From assembly GCF_041435095.1 (NCBI RefSeq), contig NZ_CP108025.1, positions 8,177,845 to 8,241,844 on the forward strand: 64,000 nucleotides of DNA. Direction: 5' to 3'. The translations under genes and the position numbers were made by a program. Shown in pieces: positions 50,924 to 58,742 of the stretch (position 1 is its first letter; each line of letters opens with the position of its first letter). Source of the stretch: Kitasatospora sp. NBC_00315 (GTDB lineage Bacteria; Actinomycetota; Actinomycetes; Streptomycetales; Streptomycetaceae). The notes under the pieces were generated by a model. That model saw only the letters and a list, made by a program, of their open reading frames with translations. It ran no database searches and was not told the DNA's origin.

Positions 50924-52156
50924 ATGATCTACTGCGGGATCGACTGGGCCGAACGGACCCACGACGTCGCCCTCGTTGACGACAGCGGCCAGCTGCTGGC
51001 CAAGCGCCGCATCACCGACGACGCGACCGGCTACCAGCTCCTGCTCGACCTCCTCGCCGAACACGGCGACACAGCCGAGGAGCCGATCCCGGTCGCCATC
51101 GAGACCGGCCGCGGCCTCCTGGTCGCCATCCTGCGCACCGGCCACCGGAAGGTGTTCGCGATCAATCCGATGGCCGCCGCCCGCTACCGCGACCGCCACG
51201 GCGTCTCCCGCAAGAAGTCCGACCCCGGCGACGCCCTGGTCCTGGCGAACATCCTGCGCACCGACATGCCCATGCACCGCCCGCTCCCCGCCGACACCGA
51301 CCTCGCCCGCGCCATCGCGGTGCTGGCCCGAGCCCAGCAGGACGCCACCTGGAACCGCCAGCAGATCTCCAACCAGCTCCGCTCCCTGCTCCGCGAGTAC
51401 TACCCCGCCGCCCTCGACGCCTTCGGCCCCTGGCAGAACGGCCTCTGCCGCCCCGAGGCCCGCCAACTCCTCAAACTCGCCCCCACCCCGGCCCGCGCGG
51501 CACGGCTGACCCGCAGCCAAATCGCCGCTGCCCTCAGACGCGCCGGACGCAGCCGCAAGCTCGACACCGAGACCGACCGCCTGCGCGAGGTCTTTCGCGC
51601 CGAGTACGCCCACCAGCCGCAGCTCGTCGAGGACGCCCTCGGCAAGCAGATGCTCGCCCTCCTGCAGCAGCTCGACGCCACCTGCCAGGCCGCCGAGGGA
51701 CTCGCCCAAGCCGTCGAGGAGCTCTTCCCCCAGCATCCCGACGCGGAGATCCTGCTGTCCTTCCCGGGCCTGGGCACCCAGCTGGCCGCCCGCGTCCTGG
51801 CCGAGGTCGGCGACGACCGCACCCGCTTCGCCGACGCCCGCGGCCTCAAGGCCTACGCCGGAGCAGCACCCGTCACCCGCGCCTCCGGCAAGAAGAGCCA
51901 CATCGGCCGGCGCATCGTCAAGAACGACCGCCTCAACCACGTCGGCTACCTCTGGGCGTTCTCCGCCCTCACCGCCTCACCCGGAGCCGGCGCCCACTAC
52001 CGCGCCCGCCGCGGACACGGAGACTGGCACGCCGCCGCCCAACGCCACCTCTTCAACCGCCTGCTCGGACAGCTCCACCACTGCCTCCAGCACCACGAAC
52101 GGTTCGACGAGAACACCGCCTTTCCCGCACCCGTTCTCACCGCAGTCGCGGCTTGA
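50924..52156 (+). CDS. IS110-family transposase (DEDD recombinase)
   Basis: The 410-residue protein has the N-terminal DEDD RuvC-like domain: Asp in MIYCGIDWAERTHDVALVDD, Glu in VAIETGRG, Asp pair in RKKSDPGDALVLANILRTDM. The C-terminal Tnp20 domain shows LLSFPGLGTQLAARVLAEVG, KAYAGAAPVTRASGKKSHIG (with the candidate catalytic Ser in ASGKK) and a final LNHVGYLWAFSAL. It is complete and undamaged, so the element may still be active. The ATG at 50924 follows AGGGAGAA and gives the canonical family N-terminus. Confidence 0.95.
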   Translation: MIYCGIDWAERTHDVALVDDSGQLLAKRRITDDATGYQLLLDLLAEHGDTAEEPIPVAIETGRGLLVAILRTGHRKVFAINPMAAARYRDRHGVSRKKSDPGDALVLANILRTDMPMHRPLPADTDLARAIAVLARAQQDATWNRQQISNQLRSLLREYYPAALDAFGPWQNGLCRPEARQLLKLAPTPARAARLTRSQIAAALRRAGRSRKLDTETDRLREVFRAEYAHQPQLVEDALGKQMLALLQQLDATCQAAEGLAQAVEELFPQHPDAEILLSFPGLGTQLAARVLAEVGDDRTRFADARGLKAYAGAAPVTRASGKKSHIGRRIVKNDRLNHVGYLWAFSALTASPGAGAHYRARRGHGDWHAAAQRHLFNRLLGQLHHCLQHHERFDENTAFPAPVLTAVAA

Positions 52157-52214
52157 CCAGTTGCTTCGCTCACAGCTTCGGCCGGTGACACCCCCGTGAG
52201 GCAGACTGCCCGCC

Positions 52215-52847
52215 ATGACAACCGCTGATCACGACATCCCGACCTCCTGGAGCCGCATCGACACCTGGCTCACCGCGCACACCCGACGAGGCCCGGCGAG
52301 ACCAGCGCCGGATGCCGCCCGCCTGGACGCGTTCGAGGCTGACCTCGGCCTGCCCCTGCCCGCCGACCTTCGGGCCTGGTGGCTGCTGCCCGGTGTCAGC
52401 GCGAGCTACTGGATTCCGGAGGCGTTCGCCCCGGTCTCGCTGGACGAGGCCCTGGAGACCCATGGGATCTGGCTACTGGTCGCCGAGCAGGAAGGCGAGT
52501 CGTTCGACGAGAACGGCCAGCCCGAGACGCGCTACCTGCGTGAGTTCATGCCGATCGCGTTGAGCCCCGGTGGCGACGGGCTGGTCGTCGACATGCGACC
52601 CGGCGACACCCACGGCGCGGTACTCCTCTGGGACCACGAGACCTGGATGCTGGACGTCCCCCAGTGGGCCTCGGTCACCTCGATGCTCCAAGACATCGCC
52701 AACGCGCTGGAGACCGGCACGCCCGCGCTGCTGAGCCACGCAGCCCTCGGCGGCTCCCAGGAATCCCGCACTGCCACAGTCGATGATGCACTTGATCTCA
52801 CCTGGCAACCCGCCAACCCTGGCCGACGATCAACCCGCTCCGCTTGA
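52215..52847 (+). CDS. SMI1/KNR4 (SUKH) family protein, passenger of the IS110 insertion
   Basis: The 210-residue protein has the SUKH pattern: an N-terminal SWSRIDTWLTAHTRRGPARP, then RLDAFEADLGLPLPADLRAW and WLLPGVSA, then a beta-rich middle (FMPIALSPGGDGLVVDMRPG) and a C-terminal helix (VTSMLQDIANALETG). It looks complete, 58 bases after the transposase and about 20 bases before the right insertion junction. Such proteins often act as immunity proteins, but no toxin gene is adjacent. Its place inside the insertion suggests it travels with the element. Confidence 0.8.
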   Translation: MTTADHDIPTSWSRIDTWLTAHTRRGPARPAPDAARLDAFEADLGLPLPADLRAWWLLPGVSASYWIPEAFAPVSLDEALETHGIWLLVAEQEGESFDENGQPETRYLREFMPIALSPGGDGLVVDMRPGDTHGAVLLWDHETWMLDVPQWASVTSMLQDIANALETGTPALLSHAALGGSQESRTATVDDALDLTWQPANPGRRSTRSA

Positions 52848-52869
52848 CTCTTAATCGCGTGCGATGTCT

Positions 52870-52927
52870 CACAGGCAGTTACCGTTCCGCGGCCGAGCTG
52901 GCCGGGTGCGACCACCACACGGTGGCG
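52870..52927 (+). pseudogene. IS21-family transposase (IstA), second piece
   Basis: The frame reads TGSYRSAAELAGCDHHTVA, the direct continuation of the 50389-50435 piece. It then runs into the reverse strand of an HA-domain relic at about 52928, so the rest of IstA was already lost. Confidence 0.75.
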
Positions 52928-53210
52928 GCCGAGCTGCTCGCCCTCGAACACCGTGTCCAGCGGCAGCTGTTTTGCCCAGTCGACCACGCCGTTGCAGGCC
53001 AGCCACCACTGCCGGGCGGTGGCGTAGGCGCGCTGCCAGGTGATCGGCCACACCGGGCACCACCACGGGTCGATCTCCTCCAACGCCCGCCGCCGCTCCG
53101 CCGCCAGCGCCCCCGGCTCTCCGGCCGGCACCTGGGCCGCGGCCCGCAGCTCCGAGAGCCACGTCCCGATCGCGTACCCGCCCACCGACGCCCGCGCCGG
53201 CGCCGCCCAC
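52928..53210 (-). pseudogene. HA-domain protein relic
   Basis: The frame reads PARASVGGYAIGTWLSELRA, then WWCPVWPITWQRAY and TARQWWLACNGVVDWAKQLP, ending at TVFEGEQLGR, where it is fused to the IS21 relic. Neither the C-terminal LAEHG end nor a helicase core is present. The next 240 bases on the minus strand (VAALGQPLLSWIRGP) may be another small relic. Confidence 0.7.
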
Positions 53211-53457
53211 CCGTCCACACGAGGACGCCACCACCCGATCGGTCGCCCCCCGGTAGTCGCCGGTCCGGGCCCCGGATCCACGACAGCAGCGGCTGGCCCA
53301 GCGCCGCCACGCTTCCGCCTGCCAGCCGGCCGGAGCCAGTCACGGCAGCGCGCCCCTCCAACGCGTCCTGCACCGTGCCCGAAGCTACGGGATCAGCCAC
53401 CGGGATTCGCCTGCTACACAGGCATGCTCGATGCCATAATCCGTGGATCACGAGGTG

Positions 53458-53471
53458 ATCGGTTAACCGAT
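53458..53471. promoter_or_regulatory. Perfect 14-bp palindrome upstream of the SLATT gene
   Basis: ATCGGTTAACCGAT lies 25 bases before the GTG start. A -10-like CATAAT is at 53435-53440, so the palindrome would sit at or just after the transcription start, a usual operator position. No regulator gene is adjacent. Confidence 0.5.
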
Positions 53472-53496
53472 TCCCGAGCGCGTTCCGGGGGGAACT

Positions 53497-54345
53497 GTGT
53501 CGGACGAAGAGCTCCGAGCCGGATCGTCCCAGCCGGTAGAACTCGATCAGCTTCTCCTGCTCAAAGAAGAGATCCGTACCGGCGAGGAGATGCTGCGGAT
53601 CCGACGGTTCATCAACCTCGCCTTCTGGACGACCGGGGGCATCGGTATCCTCGCGGGCACCGTCGCGCTCTGCCTGGCCATCGCGCTGGCCGGACGCGTC
53701 AGCTGGCCGGTGCTGGCACGTCTGGACGGGATCTGTGCAGTGCTGGCCACGGCCGGCGGAGTTTTGAACTGGCGTGTGCGGACTCGGGTCAGGCGTACGG
53801 CATTTTCCAGCCGATCAGTGCTGGAAGGCCGCCAGGAACGGGGTCGCGAGGCCCTGCGTCACTTCACCGCGAGCACCTATCCGGAGCTGGAGGTCCGTCA
53901 TCGCTACTACCGCCAGGATGTCTTCGAGTTCATCAGGCAGTATCAGGCGGAGAGCCTCAAATACCGACGGACCCACAACTGGCTCCAAAGCGTGATCATC
54001 ATCGGTTCGTTGCTGACCACTACGATCGCCGCCCTCGCCGACGCGCTGCCGGCACACCGGTGGACCACAGTGGCCGTAAGCCTTCTGGTCGGCTTGGCAG
54101 CCAGCTTCACCGGATACTTCAAGTTCCGCGAACGCTCCTTCTACCTGCAGCAGACCGCAGACGCCATTGAACAGGAACTCAACGCCGCCACGTTTCGTGT
54201 CGGCGACTACGCCGGCCTCGCCAGCGAGGCCGAATCCCTCGCCAGGCTTACCGATCGTGTCGAGGCAATTCGCGGCGAGCAGCGACGTCGCCAACAGCAG
54301 CTCGACCAACCCACCGAGAATCACGAGGCAGCAACGGTCAGGTGA
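53497..54345 (+). CDS. SLATT-domain (DUF4231-like) membrane protein, likely defence effector
   Basis: The 282-residue protein has two pairs of membrane segments: about 45-85 (FWTTGGIGILAGTVALCLAI; LDGICAVLATAGGVLNW) and about 165-205 (LQSVIIIGSLLTTTIAALAD; WTTVAVSLLVGLAASFTGYF). Between and after them lie helices (RRFINLAFW; KFRERSFYLQQTADAIEQEL; EAESLARLTDRVEAIRGEQR) typical of SLATT proteins. SLATT domains are predicted pore-forming effectors in nucleotide-signal and SLOG-linked conflict systems. No cyclase or sensor gene is adjacent, so it may be a stand-alone or orphan effector. The start is a GTG after GGGGGGAA. Confidence 0.8.
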   Translation: MSDEELRAGSSQPVELDQLLLLKEEIRTGEEMLRIRRFINLAFWTTGGIGILAGTVALCLAIALAGRVSWPVLARLDGICAVLATAGGVLNWRVRTRVRRTAFSSRSVLEGRQERGREALRHFTASTYPELEVRHRYYRQDVFEFIRQYQAESLKYRRTHNWLQSVIIIGSLLTTTIAALADALPAHRWTTVAVSLLVGLAASFTGYFKFRERSFYLQQTADAIEQELNAATFRVGDYAGLASEAESLARLTDRVEAIRGEQRRRQQQLDQPTENHEAATVR

Positions 54346-55262
54346 TCAGCGGTTCGCCGTTCTGCGGGCTGATCGCCCGGTGCGGATCGGCTAGCAGCGC
54401 CTGGACGACGACCTCGGCGTTCCACCGGGCGGCGACCACACTCGCCGCCCGTCCGCCCTTCCACCAAAGCCGCTGGCCCTCCCCGCCGGTCCAGCCGACC
54501 GACCAGGCCGACCACGCGGGCGGCCGCGCCCCGGCCCACAGCACCCGGCCCACGTACGGCTCCGGCTCCGTCCTGGCCCACACCAGCACCTCGCTACCGG
54601 GAACGCGGGCGCTGCTGCAGGCGTGATCGGCGCCGGCGCTCTGCCACAGCAGGGGAGTGGGCACCGCGGGCAGGACAGACAACTGCGCGATCTGCGCAAC
54701 CAGGGCGGCGACCTCCCACACCCACGCCAGCACCACAGCACCGCGCTGCGCCGCTGGCCAGTCGCAGGGAGCGTCCAGCACAGGACATCGACTTGGTCGC
54801 CGATGCGGTCCTCCTCCAGCCGGCGCTCCAGGTCGAACTCGCCCATCGACCGGACGTGGAACGGGCGCGGGTCGGCGCTCTCCTCCACCAACTCCAACGC
54901 CAGCGACACCACGTCGTGGTTGATCGCCAGCGCACACCCCACCTCTTGCAGTGCTCCGGCTCCAGCTCCTCCAGCAGCGCCTGCAACTGCCCGGCCAGCG
55001 CCAAGGTCTGCGGCCTCAGCTCGGGAAGGGTGACGTTCTCGTAGGCGGGGTAGCCCCACACGCGGGCGAGCGTCCACAACTCCATCAGCTCACCGACCTC
55101 GCCCACCCCGTCCGGCCGCTCCGCCAGGCCCACCGCCCGCGCGACCACCGCAACGGCGGCCGCACTGTCCGCGGCGCCGGGACGCCCTGAGAACCGGCGC
55201 AGCGCCGCCGCCCGCCCCTTCACCGGTCCCAGAATCACGCCGGCATTGCCGAACGTGCCCAC
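54338..55262 (-). pseudogene. Hypothetical protein, two frameshifts
   Basis: Three frames join into one protein of about 305 residues. The first (from GTG 55262) reads FGNAGVILGPVKGRAAALRR and ELMELWTLARVWGYPAYENV. The second, after a shift near 54955, reads VGCALAINHDVVSLALELVE and RSMGEFDLERRLEEDRIGDQ. The third, after a shift near 54780, reads WEVAALVAQIAQLSVLPAVP and ends at QNGEPLIT. No family is recognised. Its 3' end overlaps the SLATT gene's 3' end by 8 bases. Confidence 0.55.
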
Positions 55263-55502
55263 CACGGCCCCACCTCTTCCTCCGCACCGTCCCGACCCGA
55301 TGCTGACAGAACCCCGCACCCGGCCGGAAACGCTCCGCCAGGATGCCGGAGATCACCGTCCCGCCCCGCTGCGCCCGCGACACGCCATCGCCCGCCCATC
55401 TGCACCCGCAGTGGTGAACAGCCTCCTCCAGGCCCGGTGGGCGGCCGTCGGGCCGCGCCGTACGGTGGTCCTGTCCCCCGACTGGTGGCGAAAGAGAACG
55501 CG

Positions 55503-55873
55503 TTGAGCGACACCACCGGGCCGGCCTTCACCGCGGTCGTCCGCGACACCCCCGACGGCTCGGTCCTCGAGCTCGCCGGCGAACTCGACCTCGACAACGT
55601 GTCGCGCCTGGGGGCCGCGCTGCACCGCGCCTCGCCCCCAGCCCGGCCCCGCCGACACTGGTCATCGACCTCGCAGACGTCACCTTCTGCGACTCCACCG
55701 GACTCAACGCCCTGCTCCAAGCCCGGATCGACGCCCGGCGCCGGAACACCGTCCTCCACCTGGCCCGCCCGACCCGCATCGCGGCCAGGACGCTGGAGAT
55801 CACCGGCGCCGACCACGTCTTCCCCGTCGACCAGGACGTCCCCGCCCCCGCGCCGCGCACCCCCGCCGACTGA
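55503..55873 (+). pseudogene. STAS-domain anti-sigma factor antagonist, frameshifted
   Basis: From a TTG at 55503 the first frame reads FTAVVRDTPDGSVLELAGEL and DLDNVSRLGAALHRAS. A single shift near 55635 leads to the frame with LVIDLADVTFCDSTGLNALL, which contains the Ser of the DST block normally phosphorylated by an anti-sigma kinase, and then THLEITGADHVFPV-like sequence. The domain is otherwise complete (about 122 residues). It may be a recent pseudogene or a sequence error. Such proteins bind anti-sigma kinases in partner-switching. Confidence 0.65.
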
Positions 55874-56013
55874 TCACCCACAGTGTCCGTAACTGCCGCC
55901 GGACCACCGATGTCCAGGAGTGAATCACGCCCGGCCCGGGGCCGGACCGGCGCACAATCGTGCCCCGCTCCGGCCCCGCGCAGGGCAACGACCTCCCGGC
56001 TAGGACGGAGCCG

Positions 56014-56063
56014 CTAGGCCCACTCCATGCCGTGCTCGGCGAGCTGCGCGAGCTGCCCCGGGC
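56014..56063 (-). pseudogene. HA-domain protein, C-terminal tail only
   Basis: The last 15 or so codons, PGQLAQLAEHGMEWA and the TAG stop, match the ends of the HA copies at 47.3 and 62.9 kb. Nothing else of the gene remains. Confidence 0.65.
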
Positions 56064-56109
56064 AAGTCATGCCGACACGGGATGTGCATGTGAGAGCCGC
56101 CGCGAAAGC

Positions 56110-56439
56110 TCATTCCTCCGTTCGTTCGACCGGTTCGCTGTGCCTCGGCGCAGGCAGTGGTGGTGGCTCTGCCCTGCCCTGCTCCAACCTCTTCAGACGA
56201 AGCTCCTCCTTGGCTTTACGTCGGGCTTCCTTGGCTTCCCAGCGGCGCGTGCCATGGACGCGGCGGTCCTTCCACCAAGCCAGGCGATCCTTTGAGTCCT
56301 GGGGGAAGACAGCCTGCAGGGCGAACACCGCCAGCAGCGTGGCCACCACCCCGACCACCATCAGCCACGGTGAACCCGTCACCGTGCTCAAGACCGGCCC
56401 GACGAGCACCGTGGCGATTCCTGCTCCAGGACGCGCCAT
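56110..56439 (-). CDS. Small membrane protein in sigma-factor operon (109 aa)
   Basis: It starts MARPGAGIATVLVGPVLSTV and has two hydrophobic stretches (AGIATVLVGPVLSTVTG; LMVVGVVATLLAVFALQAVF). A very basic and acidic cytoplasmic tail follows (RRWEAKEARRKAKEELRLKR). Its ATG overlaps the sigma gene's stop by one base (TGATG), so translation is coupled. It could tether or inhibit the sigma factor, but no anti-sigma motif is recognisable. Confidence 0.7.
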   Translation of the reverse strand: MARPGAGIATVLVGPVLSTVTGSPWLMVVGVVATLLAVFALQAVFPQDSKDRLAWWKDRRVHGTRRWEAKEARRKAKEELRLKRLEQGRAEPPPLPAPRHSEPVERTEE

Positions 56440-57209
56440 CAGTTGACACCCCGCACCGCAGATCCGGCGCCGGCCGAGGCCAGATACTCGGTCGGGACGT
56501 CCAGCACCCCGATGCGGACCAGCCGGGTCACCTTTGTGCGCAGCCGGTTCAGCTGGGCTCCGACGGCGGCCGCGCTCCTGTTGCCCAGAACCTTCCCGAT
56601 CTCCTTGTGAGTCAGGTCCTGGGTGTAGATGAGCCCACAGATGCTCTTCTGAACCAGCGTTGCCTCGGCCAACACCTCACGGACCACCGCACGCAAGATC
56701 ACGGCCTCCAGTCCACTCTGGTCCGCCGAATCATGGATCCGCTCCAGGTGTCGGGCGGATGCAGCTTCGCTCTTCAGCCGCTTACGTCGCCAGCTCCTCA
56801 GCACGTTGGGGAAACCGGACGACAGGCACGCTCCCATGAAGTACGTCCGAAGGCTCGCACCCTTGGCGGGATCCCAAGCATTCAGACCCAGGGCTTCCTC
56901 CCCGAACCACCACGCGTCCACCGCGATGACGGTCTCTAGAGCGAGCTGGTCGCGCAGGTCCCGGTCCCGCTCCAGCATCTTGAGCTCGTTGGCCCAGATT
57001 CCCGCGCGGCTGCTGGCCGCAATGGATCCATTCCGCATCATCCCCGTCAGAGCCCTGACTGCGTACGTCCAGAGCTGCTCCCGAGCCAGTTCGAACCGGA
57101 CACCGGAGTAGCCGTCGGCTTCCAGCTGCTGGACCAACTCTGCATCACCGCCGAGACCCTGTACGAGCTCTCGCTGCGGTGCCTCACCAGCAATGATCAT
57201 GTGTGTCAT
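56439..57209 (-). CDS. Sigma-70-like factor (256 aa)
   Basis: Region 2-like sequence is present (ALRALTGMMRNGSI context, with YSGVRFELAREQLWTYAVRA before it and LRTYFMGACLSSGFPNVLRS after). The C-terminal helix-turn-helix is region-4-like (KSICGLIYTQDLTHKEIGKV then LGNRSAAAVGAQLNRLRTKV). It resembles divergent sigma factors common in Streptomyces accessory DNA. It is co-transcribed with the small membrane gene. A related N-terminal fragment lies at 61.3-61.5 kb. The first of two nearby ATGs is used. Confidence 0.7.
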   Translation of the reverse strand: MTHMIIAGEAPQRELVQGLGGDAELVQQLEADGYSGVRFELAREQLWTYAVRALTGMMRNGSIAASSRAGIWANELKMLERDRDLRDQLALETVIAVDAWWFGEEALGLNAWDPAKGASLRTYFMGACLSSGFPNVLRSWRRKRLKSEAASARHLERIHDSADQSGLEAVILRAVVREVLAEATLVQKSICGLIYTQDLTHKEIGKVLGNRSAAAVGAQLNRLRTKVTRLVRIGVLDVPTEYLASAGAGSAVRGVN

Positions 57210-57223
57210 TTAGGGCAAACCTA
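57209..57223. promoter_or_regulatory. TTAGG...CCTAA inverted half-sites at sigma gene start
   Basis: TTAGGGCAAACCTAA spans the ATG region of the sigma gene. The half-sites resemble those of DtxR/IdeR iron boxes, but the 15-base span is shorter than the usual 19, so iron control is only a possibility. Confidence 0.25.
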
Positions 57224-57500
57224 ACCTCGTACTAGATGGTCCTACCGTGCGTTGCTACGTCGGGAATTAAGTCGGACCCTACGAAGTGAGCAAATTTTGT
57301 TCGGAAAAAGATGGAGAGCGCTCTGACCTGCGGAAATTCGGTAGCTGGTAACGAGACCCAACTTTGACTCGGAAGGCCCTCCACGTGGGGTCGCCCCCGG
57401 CGACGACGCGGGCCACGCGTCGTTCTGCTGCGTGCGCACCGATCGGCGCGGGCGACCCAAGGGGTGGGCTGTCAGCCTCGCCGGCGGTACGGTGCGGGGC
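57224..57500. other. Intergenic region between divergent genes
   Basis: No gene is seen. The stretch 57224-57310 is less GC-rich than the surroundings and probably contains the promoter of the minus-strand sigma operon. Confidence 0.4.
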
Positions 57501-58454
57501 ATGACTGAGCAGTGGACGTCCGCCTTGTCGTTCTCGACCTTCTCGCCGCTCAACCCCGACGGCTCGCTCCCGGAACCCACCGATCCCCGTGAAGACGTTG
57601 CTGAGGTCGCGAGGGCCTGGCAGCAGCGCAGCGCACGGGGCAGCCAGGTGGGGTTCAGTTCCTTCGACGGCCTGCGCGCGGCAGGTGCGGCGGATCCCGT
57701 CGACGCCGTGAACCGCGTGGTCGAGCTACATGGCCTGATGGGCAGCATCGGGGAGCAGCTGGCGCTGGCGTACGCGGCAGAGCAGGACGCCCAGCGCTGG
57801 TTGGCCCGCCCGATTGTGGGAGACGCCAATGATCCGTTGCGGCTTCGGACGGGTCAGGAGCATCATCGGATGGCTGCCCGCGGGCTGTGCGAGGCCAGCG
57901 CGCACTTCTCTCTCGCAGCCGCCCACGCTCTGGCCAACACGGTGCTCCGGGTGCTGCTCCTCGATGCGGTGGCAGCGGATGTGATCAACAGCTCGCCGTT
58001 CGGCAAGAAGGGCAATGGCTTCCCACCGGGAGAAGACCAGAACAAGCAGGCGTGGCTCACCTTCGCCCCGCCAGGCAAGTTCTGGTCCGAGACGCTGGTA
58101 GCGGCAGCCGCCCCGGCCGCGCAGATGACCGCCCTCGTGGAGCGCCTGACTCATCTCCAGGCCGACCCGCGCTTCGACGCCCTGGACCAGCGCCGTGGCG
58201 GGTACTACCACCGCCACCGTCCTCAGTCCATCACCCACGCCTCGCCCCGCAAGGGGATCGCTTCCTCGACGGGCGACGTGGTGAGCATCGACCTTGTCGG
58301 GGCTGGCGACCACGCCGTGAACGACGACGCGGTGAACGACGAGAAGCAGTTGCACCGCGTCGTCGCCGATGCACTCACCATGTTGACCGACACTATGAGG
58401 GAGATGGACCCGCTGATCGCTGACGCTGCTCGTTCCTGCCATGTCGAGTGGTGA
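57501..58454 (+). CDS. Hypothetical helical protein (317 aa)
   Basis: An ATG starts MTEQWTSALSFSTFSPLNPD. The middle is helical, with AVNRVVELHGLMGSIGEQLA and the GLCEASAHFSLAAAHALANT block before VLRVLLLDAV. The C-terminal half has EDQNKQAWLTFAPPGKFWSE and YYHRHRPQSITHASPRKG. The last residues are a long helix (MLTDTMREMDPLIADAARSC). No family is recognised. It looks intact and cytoplasmic. It is followed by the second copy of a decayed repeat fragment. Confidence 0.65.
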   Translation: MTEQWTSALSFSTFSPLNPDGSLPEPTDPREDVAEVARAWQQRSARGSQVGFSSFDGLRAAGAADPVDAVNRVVELHGLMGSIGEQLALAYAAEQDAQRWLARPIVGDANDPLRLRTGQEHHRMAARGLCEASAHFSLAAAHALANTVLRVLLLDAVAADVINSSPFGKKGNGFPPGEDQNKQAWLTFAPPGKFWSETLVAAAAPAAQMTALVERLTHLQADPRFDALDQRRGGYYHRHRPQSITHASPRKGIASSTGDVVSIDLVGAGDHAVNDDAVNDEKQLHRVVADALTMLTDTMREMDPLIADAARSCHVEW

Positions 58455-58524
58455 AGCACCAGATCATCCACCCAGGGACACGTGGCGAAGGTCTTGCGTA
58501 TGCCAGCGCCGAGAACCGGACCCA

Positions 58525-58644
58525 GTGCTCTGGGCCGACGTCCTGCGCGCAGCGGTCCTCCCGCTGTACCCGGCCGTCGGCCCTGCCCTGGCCGCCCTCA
58601 ACGACGCGGCCGCCGGCACCGTCCTGTTGGAGCCGATGACGGAT
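58525..58644 (+). pseudogene. Decayed fragment, second copy (sibling at 38.3 kb)
   Basis: The stretch reads VLWADVLRAAVLPLYPAVGP and then AAAGTVLLEPMTD, about three quarters identical in bases to 38264-38398 and in the same orientation. It starts and ends abruptly. Confidence 0.5.
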
Positions 58645-58742
58645 ACTCCTGGCACTGATCGGTGCCTCAGAAAACCGGCTTGCATGCGGTGGACCGGGAA
58701 AATCCGTCGTAGTGCGAGGGTGGACCGCCTACGCTGGGCGGC

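Larger units (their letters stand above)
50436..52869 (+). mobile_element. IS110-family insertion carrying a SUKH gene
   Basis: The element splits the IS21 transposase start between D-L and T-G-S-Y codons. A CT dinucleotide stands at both junctions (50434-50435 and 52868-52869), and removing one copy with the insert restores the codons GAC CTC ACA GGC. IS110-family recombinases insert at a short core, CT in the best studied case, without terminal inverted repeats. The insert is 2,434 bases: about 490 bases of leader, the transposase, and a SMI1/KNR4 gene before the right end. Confidence 0.7.

Noticed and set aside
57209..57223. Firm IdeR/DtxR iron box
   Set aside because: The half-sites fit but the 15-base span is four bases short of the usual 19; kept only as a low-confidence site.
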